Source of the DNA: Methylococcus sp. EFPC2
GTDB lineage: Bacteria; Pseudomonadota; Gammaproteobacteria; Methylococcales; Methylococcaceae
Assembly: GCF_016925495.1 (NCBI RefSeq)
Contig: NZ_CP070491.1
Span: forward strand, 2,418,001 to 2,482,000
Length of the DNA: 64,000 bases
Direction: 5' to 3'
Part shown: one piece after another, positions 35,952-45,117 of the stretch
Layout: each line of letters opens with the position of its first letter
Position numbering within the stretch: the stretch's first letter is position 1
Notes under the pieces: generated by a model
What the model saw: the letters and a program-made list of their open reading frames with translations, nothing else
Told to the model about the DNA's origin: nothing
Database searches by the model: none
Program-made: the position numbers and the translations under genes

Positions 35952-38909
35952 ATGAATGGCCCGAACGATTCCTCACCTCGCAAACCCCATCCCGCGACGA
36001 TCACCCGGCTGAAACTCGCTGGCCTGTCGATTTCCCTGCTCGCTTTCCTGCTTGTCTGGCGCTGGGATGCCCAGCTGCGGCAGTCGGAATTCGATCGTTT
36101 GGTCCACCAGTATGAAGCCGCGCTTTACCAGGAACTGGACCAGAGCCTGGGCAGCGTCTGGGCGCTGGCCGCCCTGTTCAACGCTTCGGATCGGGTGGAT
36201 CGGAGTGAATTCGCCTCCTTCGCCCAAGCCGCAATCGCTCATTCGCCCGGATTGGTCGCCGCGGAATGGGTGCCCCGCGTCCCGCGTGACCAGGTCCGCG
36301 ACTTCGAACTGGCCGTGCGGGCCGAATTGCCCGGATTTCGCGTGAACCCTTTCGGGACCGACGAGGAAGACTGGCTGGACAGCGAACTCTTTCCCATCGT
36401 TTTCCTGGAGCCGGCGGCGGGGAACGAAGGCTTGCTGGGCGCCGACCTGGGCTCCCTGCCCTCGCGCCGCGCCGCGCTCGACGCCGCGCGGGACAGCGGG
36501 AAGATGGTCGCCTCGCCGCCGCTCGTCCCCATGCAGGAAAATAACGATCGCTATGGCTTCCTGGCCATACACCCGCTGTATGCGCCGGGCCAACCGACCG
36601 CCACCGCGGAACAGCGCCATGCGGCGTGCACGGGGTTCGTGATCGGCGTGTTCCGCATCGAAACCCTGATCGAGCGGGCCACCGCCGACTTGAAGCCCAT
36701 GGACCTCGCGTTTTACGATTCCGATCTCGATTCGCCCGGCAAACGCCTGCTGTACCGCAAAAATGCGCGGGCGGACGAGAACCCATGGACCCGCCTGATC
36801 CCTCCCGCCGAAAGCCTGCTCACCCTGCGCCTAGCCGACCGGCACCTGACCCTCCACCTGCGGTCGCAGCGCACGCCCTACGACGACCTCAGCTTCTGGT
36901 TATCCTGGGTGGTGTTGCTGGCGGGACTGGCTACGACCGCCCTGCTCGCCGCCTATATGCGGCAAATCGTCGAACGCAGCCGGCTGATCGAACAGGAGGT
37001 GCAGACACGCACCGGCGAACTGCAGCGCTCGCGGGAATCCCTGAAAACGACCCTGCACGATCTGCAACTGAGCGAAGGGCGTTTGCGCAACATACTGGAT
37101 ACCGCCCTGGACGGCATCATCGCCGCCGACCAGAACGGCATCATACGGTCGCTCAATCCGGCCGCCGAAAACATCTTCGGCTATGCGGCGCACGAATTGC
37201 TCGGCCAACCGGTGTTTAGTCTGATGGCCGAATCACATCGCAGCCGGCACCAGGAAATGCTTAGACATTATCTCGATACCGGCGAACATGGGATCATCGG
37301 CCGCATAGTCGAGGTCGAGGGACGCCGGCGCGACGGAGAAATCTTTCCGCTGGAACTGGCGGTCAGCGAAGTCGCGGTGGACGAAGACGAACGCCTGTTC
37401 ATCGGCATCGTCCGCGACATCGCCGAACGCAAGCGGGTCGAACGGCTTAAATCCGAATTCGTCTCCACCGTCAGCCACGAACTGCGCACGCCATTGACCG
37501 CCATCCGAGGCTCGCTCGGCCTGATCGCGGGCGGCGCCATGGGGCCATTGGCGGAACCCGTGCGCAAGCTGCTCGACATCGCCGCCAACAATTGCGAGCG
37601 CCTGGTACGCCTGATCAACGACATACTGGACATGGAGAAGATCGAATCGGGGAAAATGAACTTCCAACTGCGTTCCCAAGCGCTGATGCCGCTGATACGG
37701 CAGGCCATAGAAACCAACCGGCTGTATGCCCGGCAGGCCGACGTAAATATCGAGTTGGTCGAGAACGGCACATCCGAGCTCCACGTCATGGCCGACAACG
37801 ACCGCTTCATGCAGGTCATGACCAATCTGCTCTCCAATGCCGTCAAGTTCTCCCCACCCGGCGGCCGGGTGCAAGTCGCCGTGCAGGCGACCGCCGAAAA
37901 CGTGCGGATTTCGGTCGTGGACACCGGCCCCGGCATACCGGAGAGTTTCCGGCCCCGCCTGTTCGAAAAGTTCGCCCAAGCTGACTCCACCGACAGCCGC
38001 CGTAAAGGCGGCACCGGTCTGGGTCTGGCCATCAGCAAGGCCATCGTCGAGCATTTCGGCGGCCGCTTGGGGTATGAAACCGAAGCCGGCCATGGCACGC
38101 GCTTTCACGTGGATCTGCCCCGGCTGGACAGCCCCGAACCGGCGGCGGCCACCACCCAGGCGCCAGGCCCGAATATTCTGGTGGTCGAGGACGATCCCGA
38201 TATCGCCCAATTGCTGCGCCTGATGCTGGAGAAAAACGGCTATGCGGCCGTCATTGCCCATGACGCCGAGGAAGCCCGGAAGCGCTTGGCCACGGAAGTT
38301 TATGCCGCGATGACCCTCGACCTGCTGTTGCCCGGGCTCAGCGGGCTCAGCCTGCTGGACGAGCTGCGCCGCGGGGAACACACGGCCCGTTTGCCGGTGA
38401 TCGTGGTTTCGGCGATCGCCGACCAGGCGAGACGCGAAATCAGCGGCAACGCCGTGGCGGTGGCCGACTGGCTGAGCAAGCCCATCGACGAGCGGCGCCT
38501 GATCGAAGCGGTGCGGGGAGGCGTGAAAAGGCGGGCCGGACAGAAAGCGGCGGTGCTGCACGTCGAAGACGACGCCGACCTCCAGGAAGTCGTCGCCGCC
38601 CAACTGCGCGAATTCGCCGAGGTCGAGCCGGCCGCAACCCTGGCGGAGGCCGAAGCGGCGCTGGATCGCCGCCATTTCGATCTAGTGATCCTCGACATCG
38701 GCCTGCCGGACGGTTCCGGCCTGGACCTGCTTCCCCGCTTGAGCGGCATGCTGCCGCCCACGCCTGTGGTAATCTTTTCCGCCAGGGAACCGCAAGACGA
38801 ACTGCGCGAGCGGGTCGGCGCCCAATTGGTCAAGAGCAGGACCGAGAGCCTGCACCTGATCGAAACCATACGCGCACTGTTGGCCAACGGAAATGGTGAC
38901 TCGCCATGA
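35952..38909 (+). CDS. CHASE-PAS hybrid sensor histidine kinase with two receivers
   Basis: 985 residues. Transmembrane helix 1 (about 22-37), periplasmic CHASE domain (about 75-250, AAEWVPRVP...ELPGFRVNPFG), helix 2 (about 318-338), PAS with PAC region (about 380-500), HisKA with phospho-His509 (STVSHELRTPLTA), HATPase (N box NLLSNAVKF; DTGPGIPE; GGTGLGLAISK), then two receivers with phospho-acceptors Asp790 (MTLDLLLPG) and Asp915 (VILDIGLPDG). An unknown periplasmic ligand is sensed and phosphate is likely passed to the next genes. The stop overlaps the next gene's ATG. Confidence 0.95.
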   Translation: MNGPNDSSPRKPHPATITRLKLAGLSISLLAFLLVWRWDAQLRQSEFDRLVHQYEAALYQELDQSLGSVWALAALFNASDRVDRSEFASFAQAAIAHSPGLVAAEWVPRVPRDQVRDFELAVRAELPGFRVNPFGTDEEDWLDSELFPIVFLEPAAGNEGLLGADLGSLPSRRAALDAARDSGKMVASPPLVPMQENNDRYGFLAIHPLYAPGQPTATAEQRHAACTGFVIGVFRIETLIERATADLKPMDLAFYDSDLDSPGKRLLYRKNARADENPWTRLIPPAESLLTLRLADRHLTLHLRSQRTPYDDLSFWLSWVVLLAGLATTALLAAYMRQIVERSRLIEQEVQTRTGELQRSRESLKTTLHDLQLSEGRLRNILDTALDGIIAADQNGIIRSLNPAAENIFGYAAHELLGQPVFSLMAESHRSRHQEMLRHYLDTGEHGIIGRIVEVEGRRRDGEIFPLELAVSEVAVDEDERLFIGIVRDIAERKRVERLKSEFVSTVSHELRTPLTAIRGSLGLIAGGAMGPLAEPVRKLLDIAANNCERLVRLINDILDMEKIESGKMNFQLRSQALMPLIRQAIETNRLYARQADVNIELVENGTSELHVMADNDRFMQVMTNLLSNAVKFSPPGGRVQVAVQATAENVRISVVDTGPGIPESFRPRLFEKFAQADSTDSRRKGGTGLGLAISKAIVEHFGGRLGYETEAGHGTRFHVDLPRLDSPEPAAATTQAPGPNILVVEDDPDIAQLLRLMLEKNGYAAVIAHDAEEARKRLATEVYAAMTLDLLLPGLSGLSLLDELRRGEHTARLPVIVVSAIADQARREISGNAVAVADWLSKPIDERRLIEAVRGGVKRRAGQKAAVLHVEDDADLQEVVAAQLREFAEVEPAATLAEAEAALDRRHFDLVILDIGLPDGSGLDLLPRLSGMLPPTPVVIFSAREPQDELRERVGAQLVKSRTESLHLIETIRALLANGNGDSP

Positions 38910-39301
38910 CAGAACTCAGGAAAATACTTTATGTCGAGGACGAGCCGGATATACAGACGGTCGCCCGGATGGCCCTGGAAATGCTCGGCGGCTACGATGT
39001 TAAGGTGTGTGGCGACGGACATGAAGCGCTGCGCGAGGCGGCCGCCTACCGCCCCGACCTGATCGTGCTGGATGTGATGATGCCGGGCATGGACGGACCG
39101 AGCACGCTGGCGGAACTCCGCCGCCTGCCGGATTTGGCGGCCACGCCGGTCGTGTTCATGACGGCTAAGGTGCAACCCGCGGAAATCCGTCATTTCTTGT
39201 CGCTCGGCGTCGCGGACGTGATCGCCAAGCCTTTCGACCCCATGACCCTGGCCACCACCGTACAAGCCACCTGGGATCGCCTGCAGCGCGATGCCGACTG
39301 A
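38906..39301 (+). CDS. Single-domain response regulator
   Basis: 131 residues, one receiver domain: acidic pocket YVEDEPD, phospho-acceptor Asp56 (IVLDVMMPG), Thr in FMTAK and Lys in IAKPFD. No output domain, so it probably shuttles phosphate between the kinase and the Hpt-containing protein downstream. ATGA overlap with the kinase gene. Confidence 0.93.
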   Translation: MTELRKILYVEDEPDIQTVARMALEMLGGYDVKVCGDGHEALREAAAYRPDLIVLDVMMPGMDGPSTLAELRRLPDLAATPVVFMTAKVQPAEIRHFLSLGVADVIAKPFDPMTLATTVQATWDRLQRDAD

Positions 39302-39325
39302 CCCAATTTGCACTGGAGGCTTACC

Positions 39326-40987
39326 GTGCCATCGGAAGCAAGGACCCGCGACGTCGAAGCCGGTTTGCGGGCGCTACACGAAAACTACGCGCTCAGCCTC
39401 CCCGGTAAAATCGAGGCGCTGAAAGTGGAATGGCTGCGCTGGCTGGCCGACCCCACCCCCGAACGTTTGTCAGAACTGGCCCGCCAGGCTCATACCCTGG
39501 CGGGTTCCGGAGCCACCTTCGGCTATCCGGCGATATCGGCTACGGCACGACGGCTCGAGACCTGCTTCAACCGGCTGACACCCGCGCAGCCCGCAGCGGA
39601 AAGCCAGCGCGAGGCCATCGAACACGCCATCCGCGAACTGGGAGTGACCGCCCAAGACCGCCCCCCCTTTCCGGATAAGGTCCCGGCTTCGCCGACCGTC
39701 CCGGTGCGGCCCGGGATACCCAGGGAAGCGGTCGTCTGGCTGGTGGACCTGGAACCGGACACATGCGCCCGCCTGGCGCAACGGCTGGAACCCTACGGAT
39801 ACGATACGCAGCGCATCCCGGCCGAGGGCATCGGCCCCAATCTCGGTCGTACGGCGCCCATCGCCATCCTGGCCGGCATCGGCCCGAATGCCAACGACGG
39901 CGCCGGCATCCGGGCATTACGGGAATGGCATGAAGCGCTCGCCCACCACCCGCCACCCGTCATCTTTCTCGCCCGGAGCGACGACATCCGCGCGCGCCTG
40001 GCCGCGGCCCGGGCCGGCGGCGCGGCCTGCCTGGTCGACCCCGCCGATCTCGACAGTCTGCCGGATCGGCTGCACGAATTGACCGACCGCAGCCCCGCCG
40101 CCCCTTACCGGGTGCTGATCGTCGATGACGACGAATACGCCGCCTATCACCACGCGCTGATACTGATACGCGCAAAAATGGAAACACGGATACTCGCCGA
40201 CCCGCTGGACATCCTGAGCGCCGCGGCGGAATTCAAGCCGGAGCTGATCCTGCTCGATGTCCGGTTGCCGGGCTGCAGCGGCATGGAACTGGCCCATGTG
40301 ATACGTCAGCATGCGCATTTCGCCGGCGTCGCCATTGTGTTCCACTCGGCGGAGCCGGACGCGAAGCGGCGTCTCGACGCCGTGCGCATGGGGGGCGACG
40401 ATTTCCTGAGCGAACCGATGGACGCCGAACACTTGGTCGCCACGGTCGAAGCCCACGCCCTGCGCGCCCGCCGCTACGACGCCCTGATGTACAAGGACCG
40501 GCTGACCGGACTGCTCAACCACGCCACCTACATGGACCTTCTGGAGCGGGAAGTGGCCCGTGCCCAGCGCCACGGTCTCACCCTCAGCCTGGGCTTTGCA
40601 GAACTGGACGCTTGCGCGCAGATCAACGACGCGCACGGCCACTTGGTCGGGGACCGTGTGCTGAGTACCCTGGCACGGGTGTTGCGGACTAGGTTAAGGC
40701 GTACGGATATCGCGGGACGCTACGACGGCGGCCGCATCGCCATCCTGATGCCCGAAACGCCCGTCGACGCCGCCCGCACGGTGATAGAGAATACACGCGC
40801 CGCTTTTGCTGCACTGCGGCATTCGCTTCCGGACGGAGAACACGGAAACTTCGGCGCCACTTTTAGCGCAGGGCTGGCGGAGTTCCCCGCGTGTACCAGC
40901 ATGGACATGCTGCTGCAAACCGCCGACCGCGCCCTGCGCCGGGCCAAAAAGCTGGGCGACGACATTGAACCGAACGGCGGCGCCTAG
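39326..40987 (+). CDS. Hpt-receiver-receiver protein with degenerate GGDEF domain
   Basis: 553 residues. Hpt domain with phosphotransfer His56 (ARQAHTLAGSGATFGY); a first receiver-like domain (about 135-255) with no phospho-acceptor Asp at the usual place (PIAILAGIGPN); a second receiver with an intact acidic pocket (VLIVDDDE) and Asp in LILLDVRLPG; then a GGDEF domain from about 385. The catalytic signature reads DGGRI (467-471) instead of GG(D/E)EF, so diguanylate cyclase activity is unlikely. GTG start at 39326 has GGAGG about 6 bases before; an upstream TTG at 39308 is weaker. It likely acts as a relay or allosteric partner. Confidence 0.9.
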   Translation: MPSEARTRDVEAGLRALHENYALSLPGKIEALKVEWLRWLADPTPERLSELARQAHTLAGSGATFGYPAISATARRLETCFNRLTPAQPAAESQREAIEHAIRELGVTAQDRPPFPDKVPASPTVPVRPGIPREAVVWLVDLEPDTCARLAQRLEPYGYDTQRIPAEGIGPNLGRTAPIAILAGIGPNANDGAGIRALREWHEALAHHPPPVIFLARSDDIRARLAAARAGGAACLVDPADLDSLPDRLHELTDRSPAAPYRVLIVDDDEYAAYHHALILIRAKMETRILADPLDILSAAAEFKPELILLDVRLPGCSGMELAHVIRQHAHFAGVAIVFHSAEPDAKRRLDAVRMGGDDFLSEPMDAEHLVATVEAHALRARRYDALMYKDRLTGLLNHATYMDLLEREVARAQRHGLTLSLGFAELDACAQINDAHGHLVGDRVLSTLARVLRTRLRRTDIAGRYDGGRIAILMPETPVDAARTVIENTRAAFAALRHSLPDGEHGNFGATFSAGLAEFPACTSMDMLLQTADRALRRAKKLGDDIEPNGGA

Positions 40988-41014
40988 CCCGTCCTACCCG
41001 TACCGCGAGACTGT

Positions 41015-43459
41015 ATGGAAACCAAACGCATCCTGATCGTCGACGACGACCCCATGCTGGCCGAGCATCTGCGCCACAAGCTGGAGTCACTGGGCTACGC
41101 CTGCGTTGGCATCACCGGGCGCGGGGGCGAAGCGGTCCGGCTCGCCGCCGATCTTAAGCCCGATCTGGTGCTGATGGACATCGTCCTGGAAGGTCCCGTG
41201 GACGGCATCGCCGCCGCCGAAACCATACGGCGCCGCTTCGACATCCCGGTGATTTACCTTACCGCCTACACCGCACCGGACTTCCTCGAACGCGCCAAGA
41301 TCACCGAGCCCCTGGGCTATATCATCAAACCCGTCGAACAGCGGGAACTGCTGGCCGTATTGAGCATGGCGTTCTACAAGCGCAGCGCCGAATCCCGGCT
41401 CAAGGAGCAGGCGAGGCTGAATGCCGCCCTGCTGTCCCTCAGCGAGGGCGTGCTGGCTTACGATCTGGAAGGCCGCGTATTTCAGGTCAATGCGGCCGCC
41501 GAACAGCTGATAGGCCGGCCCGCATCGGAACTGCTGGGCAAGGACGCGGTCCAGGTCTTGCCTCTGCGCCAGGCCGTGGCCGGCAGGCCCTGGACCGAGC
41601 GGCTGCTTTACCGGCTCGAAGCCGAAGGGCGTCTGGAAATGGAAGGCGACTTGGATCTCGTCCAGGCCGAAGGCTCATCCATACCGGTGCGCATCAGCGG
41701 GAATCGCATCCACGCCGACGACGACCGAATCGTCGGCACCGTCTTATTGCTGCACGACGACCGCGCGCGCAAGAAAATGGAAGAGCGATTGCGCCAAGCC
41801 GAAGCGGTCTACGCCAGCACCAACGAAGGCGTACTGGTGACCGACGCCTCTTACCGCATCATCGACAGCAACGATGCCTTCAGCCGCATCAGCGGCTACG
41901 CCCTGGATGAAATCCTCGGTCAGACGCCGGCCTTGCTCAAGTCCGGGCGCCACGATCAGGCATTTTATAAGGCTGTCCGGCAAGTGCTCGACGAATCGGG
42001 CATCTGGAGCGGCGAAATGTGGAACAGGCGCAAGGACGGTGAAATTTTTCCGCAATGGCTGACCATCCGAGCGGTAACCGACAGCCATGGCGTAGTCGCA
42101 CACTACGTGGGCGTATACGCCGACATCAGCCAGGTCAAGCAATCCGAGGAAAGACTGGCCTTTCTCACCCAGCACGACGCCTTGACCGGCCTGCCCAACC
42201 GGCTGCTGTTCCAGGCCCATCTGCAACACGGCATCCAGCAAGCCCGGCAGGAAGACCGGCAGGTGGCGATACTTCTGCTCGACCTGGACCGCTTCAAACA
42301 TGTCAACGATACCCTGGGCCCGACGGCAGGCGACAAGCTATTGGCCGAAGTGGCGGAACGCTTGCGCCAAACGGTGCGCAGCCAGGACATATTGGCCCGC
42401 ATGGGGGGCGACGAATTCGGCCTCATCCTGTCGAGCCAGGGCGGAGAAACGGTGGATCCCGGCCTGGTGGCACAGAAGATACTGGCGGCCATGAGCCGAC
42501 CGGTCGCCCTGGCCGGCCATGAGATAACGGTCAGCGTGAGCATCGGCATCAGCCTGTATCCGCGTGACGGCATCGATGTCACGGCCCTGCTGCAATACGC
42601 CGAAATGGCCATGTACCGCGTCAAGAATCTGGGCAAAAACGGTTACCAGTTCTTCGACCACACCATGACGGCAGCCAGCGCCGAGCGATTCACTCTGGAA
42701 AACCAGATGCATCAGGCGCTCGAACGGGGTGAATTCGAACTTCATTACCAGCCTCTGACCCGCCTGAGCGACAACCAAATCGTGGGCGTGGAAGCTTTGC
42801 TGCGCTGGCGCCATCCCGTCGCCGGACTCATGCCGCCAGCCAAGTTCATTCCGCTGGCCGAAGAAACCGGCCTGATAGAACGACTGGGCCTGTGGGCCAT
42901 GCATCAGGCCTGCCGGCAAACCCAGGAGTGGGCCTCGGCGGGACTGTCGCTCAAGGTGGCGGTCAATGTCTCCGCACGCCAGTTTCGCCATGGTCTGGTG
43001 GAAAACGTGGCCGAAGTCCTGCAATCCACCGGTCTGCCGGGAGACCGCCTGGAACTGGAAATCACCGAGAGCACCCTCATGGAAACGGCTGCGGATTCGG
43101 TGCGCATCCTGGACGAACTGAAATCCCTGGGCGTCAGGCTGGCCATCGACGATTTCGGCACCGGGTATTCGTCGCTCGGTTATCTCAAGCGGTTCCCGGT
43201 GGACAAGCTGAAGATCGACCGTTCCTTCATTTCCGACATTCCCCGCGACCATCAGGACATCGCCATCGCCAAGGCCGTCATCGCGCTCGCGGAAAGTTTT
43301 TCCCTCCAGGTAACCGCCGAAGGGGTGGAAACCGAAGAGCAGTGGCACTTCCTGCGTGAATGCAACTGCCACGAGGCACAGGGCTATTTCATCAGCCCGC
43401 CCCTGCCTGCCGGGGAATTGTGGGAGTTCTGCCGGCGGGGGAATGACCGGGCGTCGTGA
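41015..43459 (+). CDS. Receiver-PAS-PAS-GGDEF-EAL cyclic-di-GMP enzyme
   Basis: 814 residues. Receiver with Asp55 (LVLMDIVLEG) and Lys in YIIKPVE; two PAS domains (about 135-245 and 255-380); GGDEF domain with intact GGDEF at 464-468 (ARMGGDEFGLIL); EAL domain with EAL at 593-595 (GVEALLRWRHP), DDFGTGYSSL, KIDRSFI and TAEGVET. Both cyclase and phosphodiesterase motifs look intact. Probable output of the phosphorelay: phosphorylation of the receiver would tune c-di-GMP level. Fourth gene of the cluster, 27 bases after the previous stop. Confidence 0.95.
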   Translation: METKRILIVDDDPMLAEHLRHKLESLGYACVGITGRGGEAVRLAADLKPDLVLMDIVLEGPVDGIAAAETIRRRFDIPVIYLTAYTAPDFLERAKITEPLGYIIKPVEQRELLAVLSMAFYKRSAESRLKEQARLNAALLSLSEGVLAYDLEGRVFQVNAAAEQLIGRPASELLGKDAVQVLPLRQAVAGRPWTERLLYRLEAEGRLEMEGDLDLVQAEGSSIPVRISGNRIHADDDRIVGTVLLLHDDRARKKMEERLRQAEAVYASTNEGVLVTDASYRIIDSNDAFSRISGYALDEILGQTPALLKSGRHDQAFYKAVRQVLDESGIWSGEMWNRRKDGEIFPQWLTIRAVTDSHGVVAHYVGVYADISQVKQSEERLAFLTQHDALTGLPNRLLFQAHLQHGIQQARQEDRQVAILLLDLDRFKHVNDTLGPTAGDKLLAEVAERLRQTVRSQDILARMGGDEFGLILSSQGGETVDPGLVAQKILAAMSRPVALAGHEITVSVSIGISLYPRDGIDVTALLQYAEMAMYRVKNLGKNGYQFFDHTMTAASAERFTLENQMHQALERGEFELHYQPLTRLSDNQIVGVEALLRWRHPVAGLMPPAKFIPLAEETGLIERLGLWAMHQACRQTQEWASAGLSLKVAVNVSARQFRHGLVENVAEVLQSTGLPGDRLELEITESTLMETAADSVRILDELKSLGVRLAIDDFGTGYSSLGYLKRFPVDKLKIDRSFISDIPRDHQDIAIAKAVIALAESFSLQVTAEGVETEEQWHFLRECNCHEAQGYFISPPLPAGELWEFCRRGNDRAS

Positions 43460-43521
43460 CGAGTGACCGCCGCTCGCGTCCGCGGTTGAAATATCGGGGC
43501 CAGTTGATTATGGTGAATTCG

Positions 43522-43539
43522 GCCTTTGCATCAAAAGGC
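43522..43539 (+). terminator. Weak hairpin after the GGDEF-EAL gene
   Basis: GCCTTT (43522-43527) and AAAGGC (43534-43539) with a 6-base loop, followed by TGTTATTT, 60 bases past the stop. Possible weak terminator, or part of the comEA-like leader. Confidence 0.35.
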
Positions 43540-43577
43540 TGTTATTTCACTCAATCATATGGAAGGAAGGAATCACG

Positions 43578-43994
43578 ATGACTATTTTCAAAAGGCTTTT
43601 ATTGGGATTGGTGCTGGCATTGGCCCAGGCGGCCGCGATGGCGGAACCCGTCGATATCAACTCCGCAACCGCCGAGCAAATCGCCACCACCTTGAGCGGA
43701 ATAGGCAAGGCCAAGGCCGAAGCCATCGTCAAAGACCGTGAAACAAACGGCGCGTTCAAATCCGTGGATGATCTGGCGCGCGTCAAAGGCATCAAAGCCG
43801 CTCTCATCGCGAAAAACCGCGACAAGATCGTTGTGGGCGGCGCCGTTCCATCGGCTACCCCGGCCACTCCGGCGATTCCGGCCGTTCCTGCCAAACCTCC
43901 CGCGCAGCCGGCTACGCCCGCCGTGCCTGCCCAGCCCGCCGTACCCGCCAAACCCGCCGCCGTGCCACCGGCGCCTCCTTCGCCGCGGAAATAA
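43578..43994 (+). CDS. ComEA-like exported helix-hairpin-helix protein with Pro/Ala tail
   Basis: 138 residues. Signal peptide (LLLGLVLALAQAAAMA), then a ComEA-type HhH domain: VDINSATAEQIATTLSGIGKAKAEAIVKDRETNGAF..VDDLARVKGIKAALI. The last 45 residues are a low-complexity Pro/Ala tail with repeats like PAxPAxPA, which is unusual. ComEA binds DNA in the periplasm during uptake; with no other competence gene in the window, a DNA-binding periplasmic role is the safest reading. GGAAGGAAGG lies upstream of the ATG. Confidence 0.9.
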   Translation: MTIFKRLLLGLVLALAQAAAMAEPVDINSATAEQIATTLSGIGKAKAEAIVKDRETNGAFKSVDDLARVKGIKAALIAKNRDKIVVGGAVPSATPATPAIPAVPAKPPAQPATPAVPAQPAVPAKPAAVPPAPPSPRK

Positions 43995-44061
43995 CCTCGC
44001 CTCCCGCACGCATGGCGGTGTCTCCGTCATGGCACACAACCGGCGTCGCGGCGTGTCTATC

Positions 44062-44087
44062 CATGCCCGTCACACGTGACGGGCATG
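44062..44087. terminator. 12-base perfect hairpin between convergent genes
   Basis: CATGCCCGTCAC (44062-44073) and GTGACGGGCATG (44076-44087), two-base spacer. Located between the converging comEA-like and prmB genes, so it could stop transcription from both sides, although neither side has a T-run. Confidence 0.5.
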
Positions 44088-44138
44088 TCCGAAAATCGCG
44101 CCGGAACGGCAATGAGCAAGGCAAGCCGCGGCTCGCCC

Positions 44139-45059
44139 TCAGTTCAACTGATGCCGACTGGCCCGCAACTGCTCGGCGGTGACCAGAAACACCCCATCCC
44201 CACCGCGCTCGAAATCCAGCCAGCAGAAAGGAAGGTCGGGATAAGCCTCTTCCAGCGCTTCCGCGCTGCTGCCGACCTCGACGATGAGCAAGCCTTCCGG
44301 CTTCAAATGAGCCTCGGCCTCGCGCAGAATGCGCCGCACGCAATCCAGACCGTCGACTCCTGACTCCAGGCCCAACTTGGGTTCCGCGTGATATTCGGGC
44401 GGCAGGGACTGCCACTCGGCGGTGGCCACGTAGGGCGGATTGCTGACGATCAAATCGTAACGTTTGTCGCCCAGTGAGCTAAACAAGTCGGATTCGACCG
44501 CGCGCACCCTATCCTCCACTTCGTGCCGAACGATGTTGCGCCGCGCCACGGCCAAGGCCGCAGGGGAAATGTCGGCGGCATCCACCGCGGCATCGGGGAA
44601 AGCCAAGGCGCTGGCGATGGCGATGCAACCCGAACCGGTGCAAAGATCGAGGAGGTCGGTGACCGTATCCGGCTCGCTGACCCAGGGGCTGAATTGCTGT
44701 TCGATCAATTCGGCGATGGGCGAGCGCGGTACCAGCACGTTTTCGTCGACATGAAAGGGCAGGCCGCAGAACCAGGCCTCGCCGATCAGATAGGCCGCCG
44801 GCTTGCGCTCGGCGATGCGGCGTTCCAGCAACTCGACGACGCGTGCCCGCTCATCCGGCGCCAGCACGCAGTTGAAATAGCCGGCCGGCAAGTCGTGCGG
44901 CTGGTGGATGGCGTGCAGTACCAGCGCGGCGGCTTCATCGGTCGCGCTCGCGGTGCCGTGTCCGAAAAACAGCCCGGCGGCGTTGAAACGGCTGGCGCCC
45001 CAGCGGATGTAGTCGCGCAGCGTGGTGAGATGGGCCGTGACGGCCTCGAATTCACTCAT
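44139..45059 (-). CDS. prmB: Ribosomal protein L3 glutamine methyltransferase
   Basis: 306 residues from the ATG at 45059, which has GGAG 6 bases before. SAM-dependent methyltransferase: LDLCTGSGCIAIA (SAM-binding motif I), NPPY at about residue 187 (SNPPYVA), and PrmB-type N-terminal helical domain (TLRDYIRWGASRFNAAGLFFGHG) that distinguishes it from PrmC. Methylates a Gln in ribosomal protein L3. Follows argC by 58 bases on the same strand. Confidence 0.93.
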   Translation of the reverse strand: MSEFEAVTAHLTTLRDYIRWGASRFNAAGLFFGHGTASATDEAAALVLHAIHQPHDLPAGYFNCVLAPDERARVVELLERRIAERKPAAYLIGEAWFCGLPFHVDENVLVPRSPIAELIEQQFSPWVSEPDTVTDLLDLCTGSGCIAIASALAFPDAAVDAADISPAALAVARRNIVRHEVEDRVRAVESDLFSSLGDKRYDLIVSNPPYVATAEWQSLPPEYHAEPKLGLESGVDGLDCVRRILREAEAHLKPEGLLIVEVGSSAEALEEAYPDLPFCWLDFERGGDGVFLVTAEQLRASRHQLN

Positions 45060-45117
45060 GGGAACTCCGAACGTTGAGCTCGGCACCCGAGTACACCGGG
45101 CGACCGAAGGGGAAAGG

